From: CAVPCZ01 sp963779225
GTDB lineage: Bacteria > Bacteroidota > Ignavibacteria > UBA10030 > UBA6906
Direction: 5' to 3'
DNA length: 64,000 bases
Assembly: GCA_963779225.1 (NCBI GenBank)
Contig: CAVZWW010000003.1
Span: 1,426,001-1,490,000, forward strand
Shown here: positions 8,424 to 17,413 of the stretch, in pieces
How the letters are laid out: each line of letters opens with the position of its first letter
Numbering within the stretch: the first letter of the stretch is position 1
Program-made: the position numbers and the translations under genes
Notes under the pieces: generated by a model
Databases searched by the model: none
The model's input: only the letters and a program-made list of their open reading frames with translations
What the model was told of the DNA's origin: nothing

Positions 8424-9632
8424 ATGCGATCAATTCTTGTCGGTAAGTTCCTTCTGGCTGGATCAGTGTTATGCGCCGCACACTGTATAGCCTGGGATTC
8501 AACCGGAACCCTTGGGGAATTAGTGTACCGGGACCAGACCGGCACACTGACATGGGATACTCCTGGAGCGGGGTGTGCGGAATTCGGCCCGTGGCCCACG
8601 GGCTGTTCCCCCCGGGAAATAGGGGAGCGTGTAGCCGGACGATTTCTCCAGAGACCTCTGGCGTTCTCCGGCAGGAGCGATCCTGCAACACACATTACGT
8701 ACCCCGAGACAAGCACCTGGTATGGTGCTCTCATGTTCGCGCGGCTGACAGGCGACACAGCAGTACAGACGGTACTCGTGCGTCGGTTCGAACCCCTGTT
8801 CAATGAACGCAAGGATCTGGTCCCCGTGCCCGATCACGTGGATTTCACTGTTTTCGCCGCCGTACCGCTGGAGATCTCCGTGCAAACCCGCGACCGTCGA
8901 TGTCTCGAGATGGGAACGGATATGGCCGACAGGCAATGGGGAGCACCATTCGGGTCAAATGCCAACGAAGACTCGTGGATGTACTTCAAAAGAGGGCTCA
9001 GCTGGCAAACCCGTCTCTGGATCGATGACATGTTCATGATTACCGCAGTGCAAGCCCAGGCCTACAGGGCCACGGGGGATCGTCGGTATATTGACCGGGC
9101 TGCAAAGGAGATGATCGTGTATCTCGACTCATTGCAGAAGTCGAACGGGCTTTTCTACCACGCACCGGATGTCCCTTTCTTCTGGGGGAGGGGCAACGGC
9201 TGGGTGGCAGCCGGATTGAGCGAGTTGCTCCGTTCGCTGCCCGACGACAATCCGGACCGCCCGCGTATCATGGAGAGCTACCGAACCATGATGGCGTCGC
9301 TCTTGAAGTTCCAGGACGCAGAAGGAATGTGGCATCAACTGATCGATAAGCCGGAATCATGGCCGGAGACATCATGCTCGGCCATGTTCACGTTCGCGAT
9401 GATCAGCGGCGTCAGGAACGGCTGGCTTGACCGGGAGCTGTATGCCCCGGCTGCCCGGAAGGGCTGGCTCGCGGTCATCACGTATCTCAACGAAAATAGG
9501 GATGTCCGTGAGGTGCGTGAAGGGACCGGAAAAAGGAACGATCAGCAATACTATCTGGATCGCAAACGAAACATAGGAGATCTGCACGGGCAAGCCCCCA
9601 TACTCTGGTGCGCTGCGGCACTGCTGAGATAG
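8424..9632 (+). CDS. Glycoside hydrolase family 105 (unsaturated rhamnogalacturonyl hydrolase-like)
   Basis: A product of 402 residues starting at an ATG 7 nt behind GAAGGG, with a signal peptide (residues 1-24). It follows the GH105/GH88 alpha/alpha-barrel pattern: WIDDMFM with the aspartate region of the active site, HAPDVPFFWGRGNGWVAAGL, then a C-terminal GTGKRNDQQYYL. Enzymes of this family hydrate and split the unsaturated uronic acid that lyases leave at the end of pectin (rhamnogalacturonan) or related oligosaccharides. The signal peptide places it in the periplasm. It may act together with the GH78 rhamnosidase about 22 kb downstream, which is inference from function only. Confidence 0.82.
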   Translation: MRSILVGKFLLAGSVLCAAHCIAWDSTGTLGELVYRDQTGTLTWDTPGAGCAEFGPWPTGCSPREIGERVAGRFLQRPLAFSGRSDPATHITYPETSTWYGALMFARLTGDTAVQTVLVRRFEPLFNERKDLVPVPDHVDFTVFAAVPLEISVQTRDRRCLEMGTDMADRQWGAPFGSNANEDSWMYFKRGLSWQTRLWIDDMFMITAVQAQAYRATGDRRYIDRAAKEMIVYLDSLQKSNGLFYHAPDVPFFWGRGNGWVAAGLSELLRSLPDDNPDRPRIMESYRTMMASLLKFQDAEGMWHQLIDKPESWPETSCSAMFTFAMISGVRNGWLDRELYAPAARKGWLAVITYLNENRDVREVREGTGKRNDQQYYLDRKRNIGDLHGQAPILWCAAALLR

Positions 9633-9757
9633 AGATACATGCCAGTCCTATGGAGAGTGATTGCACTGTAGCGATCGTGCCATCGCCGGGAATCGGAACC
9701 GATCGGCGGCGGAAGTTTCGAGTTCCGCAGTTATTCCGTTGGCAGGGGAGACCCCGA

Positions 9758-12124
9758 TCAGAGATCTCCGTACTTCTTCATCCTTTCTTCGTAGAGAACC
9801 TTCTGTTTGGCGAGTATTGACTGGAAGTGCGGATCGCTGCGGAGGTTGTCGAAGAAAGGATTGTGGAGAAGTCCCATGTAGAGATACTCACGGCTTTTTC
9901 CCGCTTTCTCCTCGAGAAGTTGAAGCGCTTCGCGGTGCATGTGAAGCAGGGAATAGACCGCGACACTCTTCTCAATGGCGAGAGCCTCTGTTTTCGCCCC
10001 GCGTGAAGCGAACAGGAGAGCACGGGGAATCGTGTACTCCTGGAACTCCGGATGGGTTTTAACGGCAACTCGAAGAACCTCTTCTGCACGGTCGGGCGCG
10101 CCGGATTTCAGGAGATACGTGATATAGTCGCGTTTATAGACCCTGTCGTCAGGTGATAGGGCAAGCGTCTTCTGGTAGTACAGGGCCGCCCCTCCCAGAT
10201 CCCCCACGGATTCATAGCAGCCTGCCAGTTCGCCCAGGGCGAGCAGGTAATAGGGGTCCCTCTCAATCGCCTTCAGGAAGAACGTGGCTGCGCGGTCATC
10301 CAGGCCGACGGCCCACAGAAACTCCCCGGTCAGGTGATTGACCCAGAGAGAATGGGGATCAATCGCATTTGCTTTCTTGATGAACGTGTATGCCCGATCG
10401 AAATCGCCCATCATGCAGGTTACGTAGCCCATGCCCGCATTCAATGCGGCGCTGTTCGGGTCGAGCTCATAGCCCCTGCGCGTGGCCCGGACGACCTGTT
10501 CGCGATCGGCTGGATTCCTGTGTCTTCCATAGACATAGCGGTGTTCATAGGCCCATGCAAGACCACCGTAAGCGTTGGCGTACGTGGAATCGAGAGCAAT
10601 GGCCCTCTCAAACATCCTCATCGCCGATTGGATATCCTGCTCCCTGTAGGAAACCAGGTAGAGTTTGACGAGATAGGTTCCTCGCAGGAAGTATTCATAC
10701 GCCTCGGCATTCTTCGTCTGTCTGGGGAGCATTTTCTCCGCGATCTGCGGTGCAAGGGTGATCTGCAGCGCGGCAGCGACCGATCGCGCGATATCTTCCT
10801 GAACACCGATAACATCGGTCATCGTGCGGTCATACGTCTGTGTCCAGGTTTGCGAGCCGTCGTCCACGTTTACCAGCTGCAGGGTGATGCGCAGCTGTTG
10901 GCCCGCCTTTCGCACGCTTCCCTCGAGTACCGAGACCACACCGAGCAGCTTCCCCGCTTCGCGGATATCCATCTCCTTTTCCTGCAGGGCAAATGCGCGG
11001 GTGCCGGAGACGATTCTCAATTCCGGGATCTGCGAGAGGGCACTGACAATCTCATCGGCGATCCCGTTGCAGAAGAATGCCTGATCCCTGTCGGGGCTGT
11101 AGTCTTTCAATGGCAGGACCGTGATAGAATTCGTACGGGAACCTTGCCTTGCCGCATCCTCTTCGCCACCCCAGGGAAGCCCTCTTCCTGAAAAAAGATA
11201 CGCGGCAAAGCCGATGCAAACCACGGCTACCGGCCCGATCCACCGGAGAGTCCTGGTGAATACCGTGCGCTTTGGTGCCGGGGTGGGTGTGGCCGCAATG
11301 CTGCCCGGTGGCCCCTTCTTGAGGCCGGCAAGGTCGTCGATCATTTCCTGGAAGCTCGAGTATCTTTCTACCGGGTCTTTCTCGAGGGCTTTTGAGACAA
11401 TGGAGTCCAGCTGAATGGGAAGGTCTGGATTGATCGAAGTGAGGGGTTCGGGAACGATGTTGAGAATCGAATAGATCACCCCCTGGTCAAAATCCCCGCG
11501 GAATGGGAGCCTGCCCGTGACCATTTCGTAGAGAACGACACCGAGTGACCAGATGTCAGAACGTTGGTCCACCGCTTCTCCCCGGGCCTGTTCCGGCGAC
11601 ATATACGCCACCGTGCCCAGCGTTGTTCCGGTCCTTGTGAGCCGCATTTGCCCGCGGAGTTTGGCGATGCCGAAATCGAGGATCTTCGCGATACCATCAG
11701 TCGTGATGATGATATTGGCAGGCTTGATGTCACGATGGACGATGCCGTGTGCATGCGCCTTGGCGAGTCCACCGGCGATCTGGGTGGCGATATCCACCGC
11801 CTCGGCGGTCGGGAGGGGCCCGTGCTCCACTTTCTTCTTTAGCGTATCGTGACCGTAGTACTCCATGACGATGAACATCCGTCCTTCAGGCGTTTCATCG
11901 ATGTCATGGATGACACAGATGTTCGTGTGCTGGAGCGCGGATGCTGTCTGGGCTTCGTTGGCAAAGCGTTCTTTGGCCTCGGGGTCCAGGGTGAAATCGG
12001 GCGGGAGAAACTTCAAGGCGACTGTTCGTTTGAGGCGTATGTCTTCCGCCTTGTAGACGACCCCCATTCCCCCGCCGCCTACCTGTTCAAGAATTCTATA
12101 ATGCGAGACAATCTGGCCGATCAT
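9758..12124 (-). CDS. Receptor Ser/Thr kinase with TolB-like and TPR domains (paralog 1)
   Basis: A product of 788 residues. The Hanks-type kinase domain (1-275) is complete: glycine loop GGGGMG at 16-21, Lys38, HRD with Asp132, DFG with Asp150, and the SPEQARG activation-segment end. A single membrane helix lies at about 300-320. Outside it is a TolB/FlgO-like alpha-beta domain (about 345-470, ITVLPLKDYSPDRD and VLEGSVRKAG), then TPR repeats to the end, closing with LRSDPHFQSIL. It should phosphorylate cytoplasmic proteins in response to a periplasmic signal. The ATG at 12124 has GGAG upstream; a start 24 nt earlier is possible. It follows the ACT-domain gene by 20 nt and probably shares its promoter at 12879-12907. 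Confidence 0.93.
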   Translation of the reverse strand: MIGQIVSHYRILEQVGGGGMGVVYKAEDIRLKRTVALKFLPPDFTLDPEAKERFANEAQTASALQHTNICVIHDIDETPEGRMFIVMEYYGHDTLKKKVEHGPLPTAEAVDIATQIAGGLAKAHAHGIVHRDIKPANIIITTDGIAKILDFGIAKLRGQMRLTRTGTTLGTVAYMSPEQARGEAVDQRSDIWSLGVVLYEMVTGRLPFRGDFDQGVIYSILNIVPEPLTSINPDLPIQLDSIVSKALEKDPVERYSSFQEMIDDLAGLKKGPPGSIAATPTPAPKRTVFTRTLRWIGPVAVVCIGFAAYLFSGRGLPWGGEEDAARQGSRTNSITVLPLKDYSPDRDQAFFCNGIADEIVSALSQIPELRIVSGTRAFALQEKEMDIREAGKLLGVVSVLEGSVRKAGQQLRITLQLVNVDDGSQTWTQTYDRTMTDVIGVQEDIARSVAAALQITLAPQIAEKMLPRQTKNAEAYEYFLRGTYLVKLYLVSYREQDIQSAMRMFERAIALDSTYANAYGGLAWAYEHRYVYGRHRNPADREQVVRATRRGYELDPNSAALNAGMGYVTCMMGDFDRAYTFIKKANAIDPHSLWVNHLTGEFLWAVGLDDRAATFFLKAIERDPYYLLALGELAGCYESVGDLGGAALYYQKTLALSPDDRVYKRDYITYLLKSGAPDRAEEVLRVAVKTHPEFQEYTIPRALLFASRGAKTEALAIEKSVAVYSLLHMHREALQLLEEKAGKSREYLYMGLLHNPFFDNLRSDPHFQSILAKQKVLYEERMKKYGDL

Positions 12125-12144
12125 GAAGGCTCCATGTCCGGCGT

Positions 12145-12552
12145 TCATTTTGCGCCGAGAATCTTGGCGGTTTTCGCCATGTCTTCCTGAGCTACACGGA
12201 TGAATGAGCCATAGTTGCCACCGGCCGCGACTGCATGAACAGCAGTGATGTTTATACCCTCTTTCGTGATCGCCTCGAGAGTCTTCACGAGCGCGCCGGT
12301 CTTGTCCGAGCCTTTCACGAAGATACCGGATCCTTCCTCCGCCGACGGGGCGAAAGACCTGTAAGCATTCCGATACTTGTCAGGATTTTTGGGGATGCAA
12401 TAGAGCTCTCCCTGCCCCGGCTGGGTGCCGTACCCCCAGAGCGCAACAAGTCCAATCTTCTTCGACTTCATCTCCCGTACGACGGCGAGCAACGTTCCCG
12501 GTTTGTCCTCCAGCGTTGTCTTGAAATACGTGACGAGCTTGGACTTTGCCAT
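12145..12552 (-). CDS. ACT-domain protein
   Basis: A stand-alone product of 135 residues with two ACT-like halves: residues 5-60 (YFKTTLEDKPGTLLAVVREM) and about 78-130 (DKTGALVKTLEAITKEGINI then AVAAGGNYGSFIRV). ACT domains usually bind amino acids or other small ligands. With no enzyme domain fused, a ligand-sensing or regulatory role is likely, but nothing shows the ligand. GGAGG stands 5 nt before the ATG at 12552. It sits just upstream of the kinase gene, probably as the first gene of a two-gene operon, which suggests that a metabolite sensor and a receptor kinase are expressed together. Confidence 0.82.
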   Translation of the reverse strand: MAKSKLVTYFKTTLEDKPGTLLAVVREMKSKKIGLVALWGYGTQPGQGELYCIPKNPDKYRNAYRSFAPSAEEGSGIFVKGSDKTGALVKTLEAITKEGINITAVHAVAAGGNYGSFIRVAQEDMAKTAKILGAK

Positions 12553-12878
12553 AATGACCTCCATGAGTAAGTGATTTCGTACGCTGGCTGCTATCCTACA
12601 TTCTTCCTGGATTTTACACACGGTTGGAGGTAATTTTCCTGACCTCGCCGTTCAAATCCTTGCGGAGCCCTGCAGAAATGAGCCGCCGACCGTCTTCGAT
12701 TGCATCAACGTCGTAGAGAACGCAACAGAATTCAGCATTCTCTCCCGCTTCGCGGGATTGCAGGAGGCCGTTATGCCGACCATTCGGGCCTCCAGAAGGG
12801 CCGGACTCGGCCGCAAATCCTTCGATTCGCCTGCAACGAACATTCGTTCGGGCGGGAGTTCACCCATGTCCTGAGGCA
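12553..12878 (-). promoter_or_regulatory. Long structured leader of the ACT-kinase operon
   Basis: The predicted transcript from the promoter at 12879-12907 has about 320 nt before the ACT start codon. It holds two perfect hairpins: CCCGC-TTC-GCGGG at 12744-12756, and GGAGGCC pairing with GGCCTCC at 12763-12769 and 12787-12793. Two minus-strand frames stay open across it (one at 12652-12879, the other ending at 12614), but neither has a ribosome site. I do not recognise a known riboswitch. It could be a decayed gene, a regulatory leader or a dispersed repeat. Confidence 0.4.
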
Positions 12879-12907
12879 AAGATACGGTGGGGGAACGAGA
12901 GAGTCAA
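12879..12907 (-). promoter_or_regulatory. Promoter TTGACT-17-TATCTT for the ACT-kinase operon
   Basis: The minus strand reads TTGACTCTC, 17-bp spacer, TATCTTTGC. This is the fullest match in the window to both the extended -35 and the TATCTTTG -10 form. Confidence 0.8.
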
Positions 12908-12989
12908 ACCATGGTCTCCGTTGCGTTCCCAATCAACGGTTTCGATCGGTTTCCTGGCTCTGCTCGACTGGATACCGGTGTCCCGCCCC

Positions 12990-13017
12990 TTGACAATCAC
13001 CACTAATGTCATATCTT
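12990..13017 (+). promoter_or_regulatory. Promoter TTGACA-16-TATCTT
   Basis: TTGACAATC followed by TATCTT at a 16-bp spacer, the only member of the set not at 17 bp. It diverges from the promoter at 12879-12907 and points to the NTF2-like gene at 13382. Confidence 0.6.
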
Positions 13018-13381
13018 CTATAAGCTTCTCCGTTCTTCTTCATAGATGGTTTCGGCATTCTCGACTGGATACTCTCTTGCCAAATCCTCATTTGCGCGAA
13101 CGTCCTGCTCCGCCCTTGATTTCCCGCGCGATGCCTCGAGCATCCGGGTCCAGCCGTCTCACACCGTCCATGCTTTCGCGTCCCTGTTACGCCCGCCTTT
13201 CCGGGGAAGATTCTTACTGCCGCAGAAGTCTCCATCAATTCAATTCTCCCCATTCCGACCTCGCTGGTGATCATCCTAGCATGCTGACGCCCCGAATCTT
13301 TCGGGTGCACAGACATGCCACACATTCCACCACTCCCCTCATTGAGGGGGTATTACTTCACGATTCACGAGGAGAACTACC
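13018..13381 (+). promoter_or_regulatory. Leader region with two small hairpins before the NTF2-like gene
   Basis: About 360 nt without a credible gene. Near its end are two perfect six-pair hairpins with three-base loops, CCCGAA-TCT-TTCGGG (13291-13305) and CCCCTC-ATT-GAGGGG (13335-13349). The second ends about 20 nt before the GAGGAG ribosome site, so it could affect translation or transcript stability. No riboswitch was recognised. Confidence 0.4.
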
Positions 13382-13849
13382 ATGAAAAAAATCTTGATCG
13401 CCGCAAGCACATTGCTTCTGTTTGTGCTGCTTGTACAACCATCGCTCCACGCGCAGGAATGGTCGGCCGCGCAGAAAGAGGTATGGAAGAACGTGGATGC
13501 GTACTGGGCCCTTGATCAGGCCGGCAATCTGGAAGGCTTCCTCTCCTATTTCCACACTGATTACATGGGCTGGAGCCTGCGCGACCCGTTGCCTTCAGGC
13601 AAGGAAACCGTCCGGAAATTTGTGGCCCATTCGTACAAGGGTGAAAAGACACTCGTGTACGACATCAAGCCGGCCGGGATCAGCGTTTTTGGAGATGTCG
13701 CCCTTGCAGACTACTACTACACACGTATCTACAAGGACGTGGAGGGTAAGGAGAAGTCAGAGTCAGGCCGGTGGTTGGACGTCCTGAAGAAGCAGGGAGA
13801 CAAGTGGGTGCTTATCGGCGACCACGGTGGCCGGACTTCGAAAGACTAG
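13382..13849 (+). CDS. Secreted NTF2-like / SnoaL-fold protein
   Basis: A product of 155 residues. A clean signal peptide (1-24, ending SLHAQ) is followed by one NTF2-like domain of the DUF4440/SnoaL type: EVWKNVDAYWALDQAGNLEG is the typical first helices, then FHTDYMGW, and a beta-sheet end with GRWLDVLKKQGDKWVLIGDH. Such domains bind small hydrophobic ligands or act as small enzymes; nothing here shows which. GAGGAG precedes the ATG. The gene is followed after 18 bp by a hairpin, so it is probably a single-gene transcript. Confidence 0.87.
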   Translation: MKKILIAASTLLLFVLLVQPSLHAQEWSAAQKEVWKNVDAYWALDQAGNLEGFLSYFHTDYMGWSLRDPLPSGKETVRKFVAHSYKGEKTLVYDIKPAGISVFGDVALADYYYTRIYKDVEGKEKSESGRWLDVLKKQGDKWVLIGDHGGRTSKD

Positions 13850-13867
13850 ATACACCGGCACCTGTTA

Positions 13868-13901
13868 CGCCACACCTCACCTTTTCTGGCGGGGTGTGGC
13901 G
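13868..13901 (+). terminator. Hairpin after the NTF2-like gene
   Basis: A perfect nine-pair stem (CGCCACACC with GGTGTGGCG) and a 16-nt loop. There is no T-tract after it, so it may be a transcript-end stabilising hairpin and not an intrinsic terminator. Confidence 0.5.
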
Positions 13902-14081
13902 CAGGGACGGCCATTCCATCTGAAGTCCGCCGGCCCACACATGGTGAGAAGTAGCCACGTTTTCCCGGTGTCCTAACCGTAGGGTCGGAAAACCCCTGTC
14001 TTCCCCCCACCCCTTTTTTTGGCATGTTTCATGCGATATGGTTCCCGGCCAATATATATTTGATTACTTATGGAGGAAACC

Positions 14082-15602
14082 ATGCGCGTTCTTGCCCTCT
14101 TCGGGTTTTTCATTTTCACGGCAACTCTCGCTACAGCCCAGCTGACCATGACATCGACAACGCCGTCTGATGGCGCCACGAGTGTGCCGACGACCACCAC
14201 GGTCAGCATCACATTCAGCGCGCCGATCGACACAACGAAGTACTTCGGCGGCGAAACCGGATTCATCTCCAACATTGATGTAATCTCGGCAGTCTGGCAC
14301 AGCGTAGATCGCCGTACCGTCTACCTGAGTGCGGGTCTTGCTCCCAACAAGACGTATTTCATGTGCGTGTACTGGGCTCCCGGCGATGCGGGAGCAAATA
14401 TGGCCGTCCCGCAAGTGTTCAGGTTCACCACCGCGTCCGCCTTCCCCGGCTCGGGGTACGACGTGAGCGGAACGGTCTCGGGCGGAACGACCGGGATATC
14501 TCCCTCAAACGTAATGGTGGCCCTCACCGGCTCCCCGATAGGCAACGGTACACCTGATTTCGTTGCAGGTCAGGTCGCAGATGCCGGCGGCGCATTCACC
14601 TTTCCCGGAATGCCGCCCGGTACATATTATCCTGTTGCCATAAAGGACATCAATCAGGATGGCCAGCTCGATCCGGGCAGAGGCGATCCGGTGGCTTTTG
14701 GCGATCCGGTCACGGTGGTGAGCGCTCCCGTTTCGGGGGTCAACCTGGTCCTGCAGCTTTTTGAACCAATGACATACAAAACCGCGTATGATTCCGTCGT
14801 TACGATCCCTGCACCCTCGCTCCCCGCCGACAAGGTGCTGCGTTCGGTGTATTGCTGGAATCTGGATACAACGGGCAGAGCCGCGGACTGGACATTCAAT
14901 TACACCTCTGCCTCAACAGGCAAGTTCTATTCGGCCCGTATTGGCACCATGGATAAGCGGGTCGAAGAGGTGCCGGCTGACCAGGCAAACTGGTTCAAGG
15001 ATTGGAAGCCGATCACTTCTCCCGGTACCGTTGCAGCGCCGGAGAGTATTATCGTACGCACGGAAGATGGGGGAGGCCGAACCTGGCGGTCTTTCGCAAA
15101 CACGGGGGGGTACATCTTCCAGATCAGCATGACTCTGGGGTATCTGCGCAACTCCCAGTTCTGGGAAATGAGCTTCGACACATCGAAGATCTACTGGGGT
15201 GTGGAGTATCTCCTGGGAACACAGCCCACGCCGGACAGCTTTGCAGTCGTCAGGGACAAGAAATTCGTGGCTGATATCGTAACGGGCAATCTGGTGAGTG
15301 TGACCGGTGTGGACGACCGGGGTTCAGAGGGCATGGCGAACGGATATGGCCTTGCCCAGAACTATCCGAATCCATTCAATCCCACAACAACGATTGGATT
15401 CTCGATCAAAAATTCAGAATTCTCAACGCTGAAGGTATACGACCTGCTCGGCCGTGAGGTGGCAGTGCTGGTGAATGAGAGGATGACTGCGGGTGTTCAC
15501 GAGGTCACGTTCGACGCTGCCGGTCTGGCGGGCGGGGTGTACTTCTATCGACTCCAAGCGGGGGATTTCCTTCAAACGAATCGGCTCTTGCTGCTGAAGT
15601 AG
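14082..15602 (+). CDS. T9SS-sorted secreted protein with Ig-like domain
   Basis: A product of 506 residues starting behind GGAGG at 14082. The order is: signal peptide (1-20), a bacterial Ig-like domain (about 21-120, starting TMTSTTPSDGATSVP), a carboxypeptidase-regulatory-like segment (about 128-225) holding DINQDGQLDPGRGD, which looks like a calcium loop of EF-hand or dockerin type, then a region of unknown fold (about 230-410). The type A sorting domain fills the last 85 residues: NYPNPFNPTTTIGFSI, LGREVAVLVNE and GGVYFYRLQAGD. It should be exported by Sec and then placed on the surface by the type IX system. No enzyme motif is visible. Confidence 0.88.
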   Translation: MRVLALFGFFIFTATLATAQLTMTSTTPSDGATSVPTTTTVSITFSAPIDTTKYFGGETGFISNIDVISAVWHSVDRRTVYLSAGLAPNKTYFMCVYWAPGDAGANMAVPQVFRFTTASAFPGSGYDVSGTVSGGTTGISPSNVMVALTGSPIGNGTPDFVAGQVADAGGAFTFPGMPPGTYYPVAIKDINQDGQLDPGRGDPVAFGDPVTVVSAPVSGVNLVLQLFEPMTYKTAYDSVVTIPAPSLPADKVLRSVYCWNLDTTGRAADWTFNYTSASTGKFYSARIGTMDKRVEEVPADQANWFKDWKPITSPGTVAAPESIIVRTEDGGGRTWRSFANTGGYIFQISMTLGYLRNSQFWEMSFDTSKIYWGVEYLLGTQPTPDSFAVVRDKKFVADIVTGNLVSVTGVDDRGSEGMANGYGLAQNYPNPFNPTTTIGFSIKNSEFSTLKVYDLLGREVAVLVNERMTAGVHEVTFDAAGLAGGVYFYRLQAGDFLQTNRLLLLK

Positions 15603-15666
15603 TATGGGGTCGTCGGGTGTGCGTTCTTCATGCGCACCTGATTCACCAGTGGTCGCGAAAGCGACA

Positions 15667-15706
15667 ACCGACCTGCGGTTTCACAAGCCGCAGGTCGGTT
15701 TGTTTT
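15667..15706 (+). terminator. Rho-independent terminator
   Basis: A perfect 12-pair stem (15667-15678 with 15688-15699), a nine-base loop and then TTGTTTT. It ends the T9SS protein transcript and insulates the cytochrome promoter at 15747. Confidence 0.85.
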
Positions 15707-15746
15707 GCTCGCCTCCCGGATTTCAACTTCACCTCTCAGATTTCTC

Positions 15747-15775
15747 TTGACGGCAGCGGCAGAGATTCCTATATT
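15747..15775 (+). promoter_or_regulatory. Promoter TTGACG-17-TATATT for the cytochrome c gene
   Basis: TTGACG, 17-bp spacer, TATATT, about 100 bp before the cytochrome start codon. It lacks the CTC/ATC extension of the other sites. Confidence 0.7.
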
Positions 15776-15873
15776 GACCGAAGTGCCTGAGTATCCCCAT
15801 GCTTCGGAGGCTCATGGCCATCTGGCGTTTTCCCTATGCCTGTTCTTTGTATGCCAATCACGGGAGGGGTATT

Positions 15874-17127
15874 ATGACACGCGCGGTGAAAGGTATTCTC
15901 GGATTTGCCGGTATCGCAGTTATTCTCGTGATCTGCGCCTTAGCCTACGTTCTCGCAGTGTGGAACAAATCGGTGAACCGTCCTGCCCCCGTCATGGTCG
16001 CTCACCATGATTCCGCTGCCGTAGCTCGTGGAGAGTATCTGTTCAAGGTGACGTGGCAATGCTGGGGGTGCCACCAATCGGGTTCCCCGGAGTCTGACGC
16101 CCCACCAAGCGGCGGTCGTGCATTTGACCTTCGGGCGACGGGCCCCGGTTTCGGAATCTTCTACAGCAAAAATATCACTCCCGACACGGCGACCGGCCTG
16201 GGCTCGTGGACCGACGGGGAGATCGTCCAGGCTATACGCGAAGGAGTCAACAAGGACCGCCAGCTGCTCTTTCCGATCATGCCTACCGATTGGCTCAAGG
16301 ACCTCTCCGACGACGATGCGCTGGCGATCGTCGCCTATCTCCGCAGCATCCCACCCGTTCACAATCTGGTGCCCGAACATCAACGTTCACTGATGGCAAA
16401 GGCACTCATTGCCTTTAACATTATCAAACCGACGCCCGCAATTACCAAACCCATCGTGGCTCCACCGGCAGGGGCGACGATCGACCACGGACGATACCTT
16501 GCGACCGCTGCGGCCGGGTGCGCAGATTGCCACACCCCCCGCAATCTCCAGAATGGCGAATTCTATCTGGATAGTCTGTTCGCGGGGGGGTCCTTTGCTT
16601 TCGGAGAAGCAGAGGGAAGCCCCAGTATGTCCTATCCAAGAAATATCCGACCACATGACGTTGATGGCATCGGCCGCTGGACGGAAAAGCAGTTCATTGA
16701 CGCAGTGACCGCCGGCGCACGCCCCGACAGCACAGCCCTCGATCCGCATATGCCCTATCCGTACTACAAGTTCCTCGCAGCAGACGACCTTCGCGCAATG
16801 TATCTCTATCTGAAATCGCTTACCCCCATGGCGCGCACAACCCCGCCACCGCGCTTCTCACAAAGGGTTCAAGAGGCCCGGGGATCAGCACGTGGGGAAT
16901 TGCTGTTCGAGGCCCGATGCCAGCCATGTCACGGTGAGAAGGGTAGGGGTACACGGTTGACCTCCGGCCACCTTTCAGCAGTCATGCCTTTCTACACTGA
17001 TGAAGACCTAAGGAATTTTGTGCAGGAGGGCCAGGTCGATCTCAAAATGCCACCGTTCCGCAAAACGCTTACCGCGGAACAGCTCGACGACATCATCGCA
17101 TTCATCCGGACTTGGGAGAAGCGGTAA
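15874..17127 (+). CDS. Membrane-anchored tri-haem cytochrome c
   Basis: A product of 417 residues with an N-terminal membrane anchor (about 6-28) and three class I cytochrome c domains. The haem sites are CWGCH at 63-67, CADCH at 216-220 and CQPCH at 349-353. The arrangement resembles the cytochrome subunit of membrane-bound alcohol or aldehyde dehydrogenases, which carries electrons from a periplasmic dehydrogenase to the respiratory chain. No such dehydrogenase lies next to it, so the partner is unknown. GGGAGGGG precedes the ATG at 15874. An upstream in-frame ATG at 15799 lacks a ribosome site and would bury the anchor. Confidence 0.9.
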   Translation: MTRAVKGILGFAGIAVILVICALAYVLAVWNKSVNRPAPVMVAHHDSAAVARGEYLFKVTWQCWGCHQSGSPESDAPPSGGRAFDLRATGPGFGIFYSKNITPDTATGLGSWTDGEIVQAIREGVNKDRQLLFPIMPTDWLKDLSDDDALAIVAYLRSIPPVHNLVPEHQRSLMAKALIAFNIIKPTPAITKPIVAPPAGATIDHGRYLATAAAGCADCHTPRNLQNGEFYLDSLFAGGSFAFGEAEGSPSMSYPRNIRPHDVDGIGRWTEKQFIDAVTAGARPDSTALDPHMPYPYYKFLAADDLRAMYLYLKSLTPMARTTPPPRFSQRVQEARGSARGELLFEARCQPCHGEKGRGTRLTSGHLSAVMPFYTDEDLRNFVQEGQVDLKMPPFRKTLTAEQLDDIIAFIRTWEKR

Positions 17128-17413
17128 GGAACAGGAAGAGGCAGGGTCGACTCACCTGGGGCGTTCTACCGGTCACAGATTCTTGCAGGATGGCCCGGAA
17201 ACGCCACATCCTGCCATTCTCGGCATGTGTGGCTCGGGCTCGGTCCGAGTGGTGCAGCGTTTGTGCGTGGGAACAGCGTGCTACCGATGCGCCGGCACTT
17301 CTTTCGGCGACGCGTCCAGATTCACGCCCAAACCCTCCCCACGGCCATCACCAGATTGATGCGGCCGCGGAAGAAGTGGCGAGAACAGGCGGCTTTCATC
17401 TTAGAACCCTCGG
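17128..17413. other. Convergent gap between cytochrome c and isoprenoid-synthase-like genes
   Basis: No gene supported. An imperfect hairpin with an eight-pair stem GCAGGATG/CATCCTGC (17185-17214) may end the cytochrome transcript. A plus-strand frame through here and into the next gene is antisense shadow. Confidence 0.45.

Noticed and set aside
8773..8800. GGTTCGAACCC, a T-arm-like sequence
   Set aside because: It lies within the GH105 coding frame and has no acceptor stem or anticodon arm around it.
12652..12879. Minus-strand frame of 75 codons in the ACT-kinase leader
   Set aside because: Its first codon lies inside the -10 box of the promoter, it lacks a ribosome site, and a second frame over the same bases is equally open. 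I treat the region as a leader.
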